Assembly: GCF_000023125.1 (NCBI RefSeq)
Contig: NC_013037.1
Span: 4,131,501 to 4,195,500 of the forward strand
Reading direction: 5' to 3'
DNA from: Dyadobacter fermentans DSM 18053
GTDB taxonomy: Bacteria > Bacteroidota > Bacteroidia > Cytophagales > Spirosomataceae
DNA length: 64,000 nt
Shown here: one piece after another, positions 43,828 through 52,221 of the stretch
Numbering within the stretch: the first letter of the stretch is position 1
Layout of the letters: every line of letters begins with the position of its first letter
Translations under genes and position numbers: made by a program
The notes under the pieces: generated by a model
Databases searched by the model: none
What the model saw: the letters and a program-made list of their open reading frames with translations, nothing else
Told to the model about the DNA's origin: nothing

Positions 43828-46800
43828 TCATTTCCAGCTCGGTACGATCCGGCTGCCTTCTTCGCTTTCGGTAATGCGCAGGTACGTCTGGATCTCCTGT
43901 TGCAGGTCCTCCACGTGACTGATGATCCCCACGATTCGGTTCTCCTTTCTCAGCGATTTGAGCGTTTCGAAAACGGTTTGCAATGCGTTTTTGTCCAGCG
44001 ATCCAAAACCCTCGTCCAGGAAAAAGAAGTTGTGTTTCGACTCGTTTCTGACGTGAATATGGTCGGCCAGCGCCAGCGCGAGCGACAGTGCAGCCTGGAA
44101 TTTCTGCCCGCCGGAAAGCGTTTTCAGCAGCCGCATGTGTCCGCCGTTGAGCAAGTCCCTGACCCAAAAGCTGTTACCTTCGCCAAGTTCGAGGTGCAGC
44201 TGCTGGTGGGTCATCTGATGGAAACGGTGGTTGGCGGCCTGGATGAGGTTTTGCAGATAAATGCTCGATGCATAATCCACAAAACCGCTGGACCGGAAGA
44301 GCTTCGCCAGATCGTCCAGATGTTCCTTCCTGAGCTGCAAACGGGCTTTTTCGGCAAGTAATGCCGCTTTTTTAGCCAGGTCCTCCGCCATTTGTTTCAG
44401 CCTGCCGCCAATATTGCCTTCCTCTTTCCGCTGCGCATTCAGGTTTTCGGTCAATGCAATTTTTAATGCGATAACTTCCTCGTGCCTGGCCGCGTCGTAT
44501 TGTTCGCCGGCATGGTCTTCCAGCATGTTTTTCAGCTCGGCATTCGTCGTTTCCAATGCCAGTCTGAACTCGTCGATCGCCTGCCGTTCGGTTTCGATCC
44601 GGAGCGGCTTTTGCAATATTTCCGCCACCTGCGCCTCCGATTCGAATGCGTAGGCGGTCAGTTGTTCATCAATTTTTACCTGCACGGCCACCAGTTCGGC
44701 CCGGTTTCCTTCCAATGCGGTAAGCATTGCAGCCTGGCTGCCTGAAAGCGTATTCCGCTCTTTTTCCAGCGCGTCGGCCTGCTTTTCAGCGTCCGCGAAT
44801 GCCGCCGAGAGCTGCGTGTAATCGGTTCTTAATGCATTGATTTTGAGTGAAATATCCGCCTTGTCGGCATTTGCGAAATCCGCCAGGCTCACCCTCGACA
44901 GCTGCTCCGAAAGCGTTTGTACGGTATTTTCAAATCTTAAGATCTCATCTTTCAACACTTGGAGCGGCTTTTCGATTTTCTCGGCTTTTTCGGTCAATGC
45001 AGCTTCTATTTGCGCCGTTAAACCTTTTAAAATCGTTTCTCCTGCCTTGATTTCGCCCTGCACGCGGCTGCTTTCCGCGAAACGTTTGTCGAAACCCTCG
45101 CGATCGGCTTTGTTGAATGCTGGCCACGCAAATCCTTCATCGTGGGCCTTTAATTTCGCCTGCGCGTCGGCATAGCGTTGTTTGATCGATGTTTTCTGTC
45201 TCTCAAGATTTTCGATCTGGTTAAAAACACGCTCGATCGGCGATTGCAGCTTCCTCAGCAACCGCTCTTTTTCGTCCAATGCATTCAACCGCTTCTCGAT
45301 CGCCGCTGTTTCCGCGGACAATGCACCGTCGGCGATGAGCACCTCGGGATGATGCAGCGAGCCACAGAGCGGGCAGGGGGCTCCGTCTTCCAGGTTACCC
45401 GCATATCGATGCAAGGCAACGCGGGTATTGATATGCAACAACTGCCGGTTCAATTCCCTCCGGTCAGTTTCACAAGTCTCCAAATAACTAGTAATGCGCT
45501 TTTGAAAATTTTCCAACAGCATTTCACCATCAAACGGAATTCCGAATTCGCCGGTAATCTCCTGCAAGCGCTGCGTGAGGCCTTCCGTCAGCGTTTTGAT
45601 CTCCGCCGCAAGCGTCTCCGCCTCTGTTTTGATCGACTGGCGATCCGCCATCAGATCGTCTGTTTTCACAAACCACGACTTCACCAGCCCCATTTCGAGC
45701 ACGTCGCCCAGTCCGGCCTTGCGTTGTTCGTTTGCGGCTTCCAGCTCCTGCTTTTGTTGTTTTTGCAGCTCAATAGCGTTTTCCCGTTCCTTCAAATGCT
45801 CCTCACCCCGCTGTAATGCGTCTTTCCGTTTGATAACCGATTGTGAATGTTCGATAATGCGGATGACCTTTTCCAATTCCTCGGCGGTGGCGAGCAGTTC
45901 CTCGCGCTTTTCAAAGCGCGGTTTAAGCATTTGCAATGTCTCCTGCTGCTTTTCGAGTAAAGCGGCCAGTTCGGTCAGCTTCGCCTGGTTCGCGGATGAA
46001 ATGCGTTCGTCGCGTGCGATGGCTGTCAGCAGGTTGTTTTTCTGGTCAAAAATCGATTTAAAATGCAGGGAACAGGTTTCAAAAGTCTTTAATGCCGCCT
46101 CGCGTTCCTGCATTGCCGCTCGTTGGGAATCCAGCGTAGCGAGCCGGTTTTGGAGCATTTGGGTCTTTTCGCCTGCGAGTTTGAGCTTTTGCAAATTACT
46201 TTCCAGCTCCGTCTGCACGTTCAGTTCGGCGCTAACCTGCTGAATTTGCAGCCTGATCTGCTCCAACCGCTGTTCGCTTTCGGCAAGCATTTCCTGCGTT
46301 ACTTCGCCGAGGCCCATTAACTGGCCGTCCACATTGGACAATGCCAGGTTATTGCGGTTACTCAGCGAACCCACATTGCGGCTGAGGTCGTATTTTTCGA
46401 GCTGGAAAAGCTCTTTCATCATCCGCGTCCGCTCGGCGTCTTTCAGCTCGATGAATTCCTGGAAGCGGCCTTGCGGGATGATGATGGTCCGGCGGAAGTT
46501 GTCATAACTGAGGCCGATAATGCTTTCGGTCGATTCATTTTCCGCGAGCGGCACCCAGTCCTCTTCCTGCCATATGTAGCCCTTTCTTTCAAATGTCTTT
46601 ACATCCTTGAAATTCTTGCTGTTCCGTTTTCCGCGCACGGTAAACCGGTAACGGTCCGCATTTTTGCCTGCAATGCATTCAAAATCGATCAGCAGATCGT
46701 CCGACCGCAGGTTCATCATGTTGTACGTCCGGTCGTCGCCCGATTTGTTGAGCCGCTCTGTATCGCCGTACAATGCAAATGTGATTGCTTCGAGAATGGA

Positions 46801-46926
46801 CGATTTCCCGCTTCCCACCGAGCCGAAGATGCCAAACAGGGATGCGTCCGTCAATGGATCGAAATCAATTTCCTGCTCGGTCTGGTAAGAGTAAAGTCCT
46901 TTTATTTTTAAGCGCTTGGGAATCAT
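43828..46926 (-). CDS. sbcC: SbcC/Rad50-type AAA ATPase (exonuclease subunit)
   Basis: A 1032-residue SMC-like ATPase that normally joins SbcD nuclease to process DNA ends and hairpins. Walker A is GSVGSGKS at 35-42. Two long coiled-coil arms flank the zinc hook CPLC at 518-521. The C-terminal lobe has the ABC signature LSGGQKFQAALSLALALAD and FFLDEGFGSLD. The length fits SbcC. sbcD, usually directly upstream, is not in the window. Instead a GH3 gene lies upstream with a 118-base spacer containing repeats. The nuclease partner must be encoded elsewhere. Confidence 0.93.
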   Translation of the reverse strand: MIPKRLKIKGLYSYQTEQEIDFDPLTDASLFGIFGSVGSGKSSILEAITFALYGDTERLNKSGDDRTYNMMNLRSDDLLIDFECIAGKNADRYRFTVRGKRNSKNFKDVKTFERKGYIWQEEDWVPLAENESTESIIGLSYDNFRRTIIIPQGRFQEFIELKDAERTRMMKELFQLEKYDLSRNVGSLSNRNNLALSNVDGQLMGLGEVTQEMLAESEQRLEQIRLQIQQVSAELNVQTELESNLQKLKLAGEKTQMLQNRLATLDSQRAAMQEREAALKTFETCSLHFKSIFDQKNNLLTAIARDERISSANQAKLTELAALLEKQQETLQMLKPRFEKREELLATAEELEKVIRIIEHSQSVIKRKDALQRGEEHLKERENAIELQKQQKQELEAANEQRKAGLGDVLEMGLVKSWFVKTDDLMADRQSIKTEAETLAAEIKTLTEGLTQRLQEITGEFGIPFDGEMLLENFQKRITSYLETCETDRRELNRQLLHINTRVALHRYAGNLEDGAPCPLCGSLHHPEVLIADGALSAETAAIEKRLNALDEKERLLRKLQSPIERVFNQIENLERQKTSIKQRYADAQAKLKAHDEGFAWPAFNKADREGFDKRFAESSRVQGEIKAGETILKGLTAQIEAALTEKAEKIEKPLQVLKDEILRFENTVQTLSEQLSRVSLADFANADKADISLKINALRTDYTQLSAAFADAEKQADALEKERNTLSGSQAAMLTALEGNRAELVAVQVKIDEQLTAYAFESEAQVAEILQKPLRIETERQAIDEFRLALETTNAELKNMLEDHAGEQYDAARHEEVIALKIALTENLNAQRKEEGNIGGRLKQMAEDLAKKAALLAEKARLQLRKEHLDDLAKLFRSSGFVDYASSIYLQNLIQAANHRFHQMTHQQLHLELGEGNSFWVRDLLNGGHMRLLKTLSGGQKFQAALSLALALADHIHVRNESKHNFFFLDEGFGSLDKNALQTVFETLKSLRKENRIVGIISHVEDLQQEIQTYLRITESEEGSRIVPSWK

Positions 46927-46929
46927 AGG

Positions 46930-47032
46930 CGGCTATCGGCTGTCAGCTTTCGGCTTTCGGCCGTTGGTTTTCGGCTATCGAATACGGTTTTGGGTAAAAT
47001 TATGGCTTGAAAAGTCCGACAGCCGATAGCCG
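46930..47032. repeat. Inverted and tandem GGCTATCGGC-type repeats
   Basis: CGGCTATCGGCTGTC (46930-46944) is the exact reverse complement of GACAGCCGATAGCCG (47018-47032). Between them related words such as CTTTCGG and CGGCTATCG recur. The block fills the gap between the GH3 and sbcC genes. It could fold as a hairpin in RNA but lacks a T tract and looks like a decaying dispersed repeat. Confidence 0.75.
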
Positions 47033-47044
47033 ACTGCCGAAGTA

Positions 47045-48559
47045 CTACAAACTGGCCAGCAGATCATCCAGGTATTCGCGGGTATTGCTCAACCGCGGCA
47101 CTTTGTTCTGGCCGCCCAGCTTGTGCTTCCTGCCCATCCAGGCGTAGAATGTGCCGGCCGGGGCAAAATGGACCTGCGGGCGGGTGAGCGCCATGTCTTT
47201 ATAGCGTTTGGCATCATAATCCGAATTCACCTCGCGCAATGCATTGTCCAGCACCTGCACGAACGCCTCGCGGTCGGCCGGCTCCCTCGTGAATTCGATG
47301 ATCCATTCGTGGCAGCCGCGCGAGCCGTCGCCCATGTACACGGGACCAGCTGTATAATTCGCTACCAATGCATCCGTTTGGTGCGCCGCTACCTTAATGG
47401 CGTGGTCGGCGTTTTCGACGATCACTTCTTCCCCGAATGCGTTGATAAAGTGCTTCGTACGCCCGCTTACCTTCACGCGGAAGGGGTAAACCGACGTAAA
47501 TTTCACGGTATCGCCGATCAGATAGCGCCAGAGGCCGGCATTGGTCGAGATCACCATCGCGTAGTTTTTCCCAACTTCCACTTCATTCAGCAACAGCGCT
47601 TTCGGATGCTCTTTGCCCAGTTCTTCAATGGGTATGAATTCGTAAAAAATGCCGTAGTCGAGCATAAGCAGCATTTCACCGACCCGGTTGACATCGTCCT
47701 GAATCGCGAAAAAGCCTTCCGATGCACTGTATGTTTCGAGGTATAGCACCTGGTCGGAAGGGAAATACTTGGTCATGAACAGGTCACGGTAGGGCTCGAA
47801 TGACACCGCGCCGTGCACGAAAACCTCAAAATCGGGCCATACTTCTAGCATATTCTTCTTGCCGGTGCGTTCGAGGATCTGGTCGAGCAGCACGATTGTC
47901 CAGGTAGGCACGCCGAGAATGCTCGTCACGTTCTCCTGCGAGCAAATCGAAGCCATTTTGTCCAGCTTGCTTTCCCAGTGGTCCATCAGGGCCACTTCCA
48001 GGGGCGGCGTGCGCATGAATTCCGCCCATGAAGGCAGGTTCTGCATAATTACCGCCGACACATCGCCGATCTGCGTGTAATCGTCAAAAGGATTGGCATG
48101 TAAAGTACCGCCGATGGATAGCCCCTTCCCGTCGAACACACGCGTGTCCGGCCGGTTGTTAATGAGCAGCGTCATCATGTCCTTGCCACCTTCGTAGTGG
48201 CATTCTTCGAGTGCTTCGGGGGAAACGGGCAGGAATTTGCTTCTTGCATTGGTGGTGCCCGACGATTTTGAAAACCATTCGATCTGCGACGGCCAGAGCA
48301 CATTCGGTTCTCCCTTCAAAACCCGCTCAATGTACGGGTACAATTGCTCATAGGCCGAAACAGGCACCTGTTCCTGGAACTCCTGAACGGATTTGATCTG
48401 CGCGTAGTTGTAGCGGCTGCCCCATTCGGTGTAGCGGGCCGTTTCGATCAGTTCGGAAAATATACGCTGCTGGGTTTCAATTGGGTACTTCATAAACTGT
48501 TCGATCCGTTCGAAGCGCCGCTTCATAAACCAGACAGTCATATCGTTTACCAGCTTCAT
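47045..48559 (-). CDS. GH3-family acyl-acid-amido synthetase-like protein
   Basis: A 504-residue relative of plant GH3 enzymes (auxin/jasmonate amido synthetases), an ANL-type adenylating family. It has WFSKSSGTTNARSKFLPVS (ATP-binding loop), LYLETYSASEGFFAIQ, LLMLDYGIFYEFIP, and GDTVKFTSVYPFRVKVSGRTKHFINAFGEE. Bacteroidota commonly carry one copy, and the acid and amine substrates are unknown. The frame is open from a TTG at 48568, but the ATG at 48559 is the better start. It is monocistronic or followed by sbcC. Confidence 0.92.
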   Translation of the reverse strand: MKLVNDMTVWFMKRRFERIEQFMKYPIETQQRIFSELIETARYTEWGSRYNYAQIKSVQEFQEQVPVSAYEQLYPYIERVLKGEPNVLWPSQIEWFSKSSGTTNARSKFLPVSPEALEECHYEGGKDMMTLLINNRPDTRVFDGKGLSIGGTLHANPFDDYTQIGDVSAVIMQNLPSWAEFMRTPPLEVALMDHWESKLDKMASICSQENVTSILGVPTWTIVLLDQILERTGKKNMLEVWPDFEVFVHGAVSFEPYRDLFMTKYFPSDQVLYLETYSASEGFFAIQDDVNRVGEMLLMLDYGIFYEFIPIEELGKEHPKALLLNEVEVGKNYAMVISTNAGLWRYLIGDTVKFTSVYPFRVKVSGRTKHFINAFGEEVIVENADHAIKVAAHQTDALVANYTAGPVYMGDGSRGCHEWIIEFTREPADREAFVQVLDNALREVNSDYDAKRYKDMALTRPQVHFAPAGTFYAWMGRKHKLGGQNKVPRLSNTREYLDDLLASL

Positions 48560-48600
48560 AAAGGTCAATTAGTTAGAAATACGCAAGTCTGTAAAAATAG

Positions 48601-48647
48601 CAATAAAAAATGGTGCGAGAACAGTTGTAAGCCGTTCTCGCACCATT
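48601..48647 (-). terminator. Terminator after the S41 peptidase gene
   Basis: AATGGTGCGAGAAC (48609-48622) pairs perfectly with GTTCTCGCACCATT (48634-48647). Read on the minus strand, the stem is followed by a TTTTTTATTG run, 24 bases after the S41 stop codon. Confidence 0.88.
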
Positions 48648-48670
48648 CTTAAAAATTTATCGACCGGCCG

Positions 48671-50062
48671 CTATTTGTCGAAGAACATATTGCTGCCGCC
48701 CGCCTTGCGACTGATCGTTGACACCAGTTCGTTGGCCTCTTCTTCCTGCAATACGCGGGCGTTCCGGGCCTGCCGCACCACATGCGTGCCCGTTATCCGG
48801 AACAGCGCCTCGCCCAGCAGCGGATCGCGCGGATCGCCGTAAGGAAACAGGATATTGCCCTCGCTCACCTTCACATCCGGCTCGAAACCAACATGGTAAT
48901 CCGATTTTTTGTCCTTATTCAATGATTTCGAAACGATGGGTTGCAGGCCAACTTTAATGCCTTTCTTTTCATCACTGATCGTCACCGAGCCTACATTCTT
49001 GCCGACTGTCCTGCCACCCACCAGCGTCACATTCATAAATGGCTTTAATCCGTTGATCACCAGCTCACTGGCAGAAGCCGAGCGCGACGATACCAGAAAT
49101 ACCAGCTCTTTCAGATTGCTGCCTACATTCTGCGCTTTGGCGGTAAACTTATCGTAGAAATACGATTCGCCGTATTTTTTCAGGTTCGTTTCGGTGACCT
49201 GCTTGTTGTATTCTTTGTAATAGAAAATGTCATTGGCCGAGACTTTGCCGATGAGGCTCGCCAGGTTCGTTGCTGAGCTCACATAACCACCCGGATTATA
49301 GCGAAAATCGACCACCAGCGCATTGATATTGCTGTTTTTAAATTCAGAAAAAATGCCGTCCAGTTTCTTGTCATAAGCCTGGTTATTCGCTTTGAATGGC
49401 TCCGGAATAAACTGATGGTAAACGACATAACCGATTTTATCGGCCCCGATGGTGTAAACGGTGTCAAAAAACACGGGATCTTCCTGCAATACTATGGGCG
49501 TTACTTCTCTGACGGTGGCGGTCTCTTTCAAGGTGCCGTCCTTGATGTCCGCGAGGGTGTAGGAAGTTTTGTTTTCCGTGTTTAACAGCTTCGAATAATT
49601 GGCGTCCGTCAGTTTCTGGCCGTTGGCACTGCTGAACACGTCGCCCCGCACGAGGCCCGCCTGCGCGGCCGGAGAGCCGGGAATCACATATAGTACGACG
49701 CCTACCACATTACTGGTATTGGCCGGAAAATACACCAGCTTGTACTCCATCCCACTCGTTTTCGATTCGCCTCCGAGCGATGCTTCGAGTTCTTTCGCGC
49801 TTTCCTGCATCCATGAGAACCGGTCGCCGTCCGGGCGGGCCGTTGCGTCATATTTATAGAGCAGGGAGTTGAAAAAATCGCCGGGCGTTTTGTTGTAGTC
49901 GGGCGATGCGGTGATCTGGTCCGTCCAGTAGTACCAATATTTCATGTTGGCATAAATCCACTGGTTGGTTTCTGTTTCGTTCTTGGGCTCTGCATTTTTC
50001 TCTTTACACGAAAAAGCAAATGCGACCAGCAAAATGACAGGCAGGAAAATTCTTCTTTTCAT
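48671..50062 (-). CDS. S41-family (C-terminal processing type) peptidase lipoprotein
   Basis: A 463-residue lipoprotein (lipobox AFSC, about residue 18). A small N-terminal helical domain contains [16 protein letters not shown] domain (about 100-185, [16 protein letters not shown]) and the S41 core follow. The latter has [14 protein letters not shown], the catalytic serine in [15 protein letters not shown] and the lysine in [10 protein letters not shown]. It acts in the periplasm and may trim or degrade proteins. The start codon overlaps the rocD stop as ATGA, so the two are translationally coupled although functionally unrelated. Confidence 0.93.
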   Translation of the reverse strand: MKRRIFLPVILLVAFAFSCKEKNAEPKNETETNQWIYANMKYWYYWTDQITASPDYNKTPGDFFNSLLYKYDATARPDGDRFSWMQESAKELEASLGGESKTSGMEYKLVYFPANTSNVVGVVLYVIPGSPAAQAGLVRGDVFSSANGQKLTDANYSKLLNTENKTSYTLADIKDGTLKETATVREVTPIVLQEDPVFFDTVYTIGADKIGYVVYHQFIPEPFKANNQAYDKKLDGIFSEFKNSNINALVVDFRYNPGGYVSSATNLASLIGKVSANDIFYYKEYNKQVTETNLKKYGESYFYDKFTAKAQNVGSNLKELVFLVSSRSASASELVINGLKPFMNVTLVGGRTVGKNVGSVTISDEKKGIKVGLQPIVSKSLNKDKKSDYHVGFEPDVKVSEGNILFPYGDPRDPLLGEALFRITGTHVVRQARNARVLQEEEANELVSTISRKAGGSNMFFDK

Positions 50063-51321
50063 AAATCTCCATTCATTTCTAAAAACACCTCTTCAATGAT
50101 CCGGCAGGCATGGTCCATTTGCGCCTCATCGATCACCAACGGCGGCGCGAAGCGGATTTTATTGCCATGTGTAGGCTTGCACAACAATCCTTTTTCCATC
50201 ATTTTGTAGCAAAGGTCCATTGCTGTGCTGCTTTCCTCGGTGTCGTCGATCACGATCGCATTGAGCAGCCCCTTCCCTCTAACGCTTTCGATGAGAGAAC
50301 ATTGCTTTTGAAGATCCTGCATTCTGTGCCGGAAGATCCGGCCCATTTGTTCGGCATTTTCGGCCAGGTTTTCGTCCTGCACCACCTGCAAGGCAGCAAT
50401 CGTCACCGCGCACGCCAGCGGGTTTCCGCCGTAGGTAGAACCGTGCTCGCCCGGAGCGATCGTGAGCATCACCTCGTCGTCGGCAAGCGCAGCCGAAACG
50501 GGCATGGTACCGCCCGACAATGCTTTTCCGAGTACGAGAATATCGGGTTTCACGCCCTCCCAGTCGCACGCCAGGCGCTTGCCCGTGCGCCCGATGCCGG
50601 TTTGCACCTCGTCGGCGATAAAAAGGACATTGTATTTTGTACACAACTCCCGCACGCCTTTCAGGTAACCCGCGTCCGGCACCACCACGCCCGCTTCACC
50701 CTGAATGGGCTCTACCATAAAACCGGCGATATTCGGATCGCTTTTCAGCAGGTTTTCGAGTGCGCCGAGGTCGTTGTAGGGAATGATCTCGTAGCCGGGC
50801 AGGAAGGGGCCGTAGTCGTTGGTGGAAGAAGGATCTGTGGACGAAGAAATCGCCGCCAGTGTCCTACCCCAGAAATTACCGGCCGCGTACACTGTCTTGG
50901 CCTTTCCGGGTTCGATACCCTTTACTTTATACGCCCATTTGCGGGTCAGTTTCAATGCCGTTTCACCGCCTTCCACGCCGGAATTCATCATCAGCACCTT
51001 ATCGTACCCGAAATATTCGCACAGGAACTTCTCGGATTCGCCTAAGCGGTCGTTGTAAAATGCCCGCGAAGTGAGCGTCAGCTTCTGTGCCTGTTGGATC
51101 ATCGCATTCACGATTTTCGGATGGCAATGCCCCTGGCTCACCGCACTATACGCCGAGAGAAAGTCGAAATACTGCTTCCCTTCCACATCCCACAAAAAAA
51201 CTCCTTCCCCCCGCTCGATCACTACCGGCATCGGTTTGTAGTTATGCGCACCGTAGCGGTATTCGAGGTCTATGGCGTGTTGGGAGGGGCTGATATCGGT
51301 TGTGTCTGTATAGTCAGGCAT
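50059..51321 (-). CDS. rocD: Ornithine--oxo-acid aminotransferase
   Basis: A class III PLP aminotransferase converting ornithine and 2-oxoglutarate to glutamate semialdehyde and glutamate, used in arginine or ornithine breakdown. The 420 residues from the ATG at 51321 include [33 protein letters not shown], the PLP aspartate region [14 protein letters not shown] and the lysine segment [14 protein letters not shown]. The longer frame beginning at a GTG (51399) would add a hydrophobic leader unlike the family, so 51321 is preferred. It is the first gene of the unit with the S41 peptidase. Confidence 0.94.
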   Translation of the reverse strand: MPDYTDTTDISPSQHAIDLEYRYGAHNYKPMPVVIERGEGVFLWDVEGKQYFDFLSAYSAVSQGHCHPKIVNAMIQQAQKLTLTSRAFYNDRLGESEKFLCEYFGYDKVLMMNSGVEGGETALKLTRKWAYKVKGIEPGKAKTVYAAGNFWGRTLAAISSSTDPSSTNDYGPFLPGYEIIPYNDLGALENLLKSDPNIAGFMVEPIQGEAGVVVPDAGYLKGVRELCTKYNVLFIADEVQTGIGRTGKRLACDWEGVKPDILVLGKALSGGTMPVSAALADDEVMLTIAPGEHGSTYGGNPLACAVTIAALQVVQDENLAENAEQMGRIFRHRMQDLQKQCSLIESVRGKGLLNAIVIDDTEESSTAMDLCYKMMEKGLLCKPTHGNKIRFAPPLVIDEAQMDHACRIIEEVFLEMNGDL

Positions 51322-51405
51322 ATTTTGGAAAAATCTTGATGGAGATATTAGTAATAAGATAAGTAAAATTAAGGAAAACCGATAGAAAATCGGGCGCACA
51401 ACGGA

Positions 51406-51437
51406 TTTAAAGGCTTGACCAACTTTCGTTATCTTTG
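51406..51437 (+). promoter_or_regulatory. Promoter of the toxin-antitoxin pair
   Basis: TATCTTTG (51430-51437) matches TAnnTTTG. TTTA (51406-51409), one base off TTTG, lies 20 bases upstream, giving a leader of about 30 bases before the antitoxin ATG at 51474. Confidence 0.55.
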
Positions 51438-51473
51438 TTCAAAGCAAGAAGCGACATTATCAAGCTAGCAATT

Positions 51474-51701
51474 ATGAAACTCCAATATTTACCTGAGCGC
51501 AGTGGCTTTACCAAAAGCCTGTTCATCCCAATGTCGGAATGGAACGCTCTAAACACACAGTCGGCAAAGGCCGGGAGCGGAGACTTGCCGGAATGGCAAA
51601 AACGATTGTTAGATGAAAGAATCGAAGCATACGAAAATGGCCTGGAAGACATATTCGATTCTGAGGAAGTATTTAAAGACATCGAAAAGGACTTGTATTA
51701 A
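51474..51701 (+). CDS. Putative antitoxin of a RelE/ParE-type pair
   Basis: A 75-residue protein with an amphipathic N-terminal part containing FIPMSEWNAL, an acidic middle (LPEWQKRLLDERIEAYENG) and an acidic C-terminal helix (EDIFDSEEVFKDIEKDLY). It resembles the tail of antitoxins that wrap a toxin. The DNA-binding family is not recognised, so assignment is by size, acidity and the toxin gene 8 bases downstream. The in-frame TTG at 51435 overlaps the minus-7 element and is not a likely start. Confidence 0.7.
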   Translation: MKLQYLPERSGFTKSLFIPMSEWNALNTQSAKAGSGDLPEWQKRLLDERIEAYENGLEDIFDSEEVFKDIEKDLY

Positions 51702-51709
51702 TAATTTTA

Positions 51710-52012
51710 ATGCACAAAACGGTATTCCTGAGTCGTGCCAGGAAGGATCTTCGGGACACTGCAACTTGGTATGACGAGCAGCAACCGGGCCTGGGCAGGC
51801 GATTCACACACGCTATCAGAAATAAGCTAGTCTTGATTAGTGAAAACCCCTATCTATACGCGGTTCGTTACAAAAAAACACGAACGGCATTGGTTTGGCG
51901 CTTCCCGTTCATGATTCATTTTCGTATTGACGAGCGGCAAAAAATTGCCGTCGTAATTGGGATCTGGCATACAAGCCAAGACCCTTTGAAAATTCAGGCA
52001 CGCAAACAATAA
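51710..52012 (+). CDS. RelE/ParE-family toxin
   Basis: A 100-residue basic protein with the ParE/RelE fold pattern: VFLSRARKDLRDTATWYDEQQPGLGRRF (helix-turn with the family's WY-x-x-Q-x-P-G-L-G-x-x-F motif), NPYLYAVRYKKTRTALVWRFPFMIHF and a final AVVIGIWHTSQDPLK. The motif set is closer to ParE (gyrase) than to RelE (mRNA cleavage). It is followed within 50 bases by the promoter of the TPP-riboswitch-controlled receptor gene. Confidence 0.9.
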   Translation: MHKTVFLSRARKDLRDTATWYDEQQPGLGRRFTHAIRNKLVLISENPYLYAVRYKKTRTALVWRFPFMIHFRIDERQKIAVVIGIWHTSQDPLKIQARKQ

Positions 52013-52022
52013 ATCTTTTCGC

Positions 52023-52053
52023 TTGAAACATCCCGCCTCAACCCTTAATTTTG
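52023..52053 (+). promoter_or_regulatory. Promoter of the TPP-controlled receptor gene
   Basis: TTG at 52023-52025 and TAATTTTG at 52046-52053 are separated by 20 bases, a near-ideal Bacteroidota minus-33/minus-7 pair. Transcription would begin near 52060, exactly where the riboswitch aptamer starts. Confidence 0.7.
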
Positions 52054-52060
52054 CAACATA

Positions 52061-52139
52061 ATCTCAAGGGGTGCCCTACCGAACGGGCTGAGATCATACC
52101 CATTTAACCTGATCCGGGTAATGCCGGCGTAGGGAGAGA
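52061..52139 (+). ncRNA. TPP (thiamine pyrophosphate) riboswitch
   Basis: The conserved THI-box landmarks occur in order: GGGGTGCC, GGCTGAGATCATACCC, AACCTGATCCGGGTAATGCC and GGCGTAGGGA. TCTC at 52062-52065 can pair with GAGA at 52135-52138 as P1. The aptamer binds thiamine pyrophosphate and switches off the downstream gene, here a TonB-dependent receptor starting at 52222. A short hairpin with T residues follows directly, so control is probably by transcription termination. Confidence 0.95.
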
Positions 52140-52140
52140 A

Positions 52141-52159
52141 AGCCGGAACCGGCTGTTTT
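52141..52159 (+). terminator. Riboswitch expression-platform terminator
   Basis: AGCCGG (52141-52146) is followed by AA and CCGGCT (52149-52154), then GTTTT. The stem is short, but it sits right behind the aptamer. Alternative pairing with the P1 side is the expected switch. Confidence 0.5.
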
Positions 52160-52221
52160 CTGTTAACATTTTATCGGACTTTAAGATAGGTGGCCCCTGC
52201 CTGTTGTAATTGTATATCGCA

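Noticed and set aside
50110..51045. 311-codon plus-strand open frame inside rocD
   Set aside because: Antisense to the aminotransferase, with a product rich in His/Arg/Cys typical of shadow frames.
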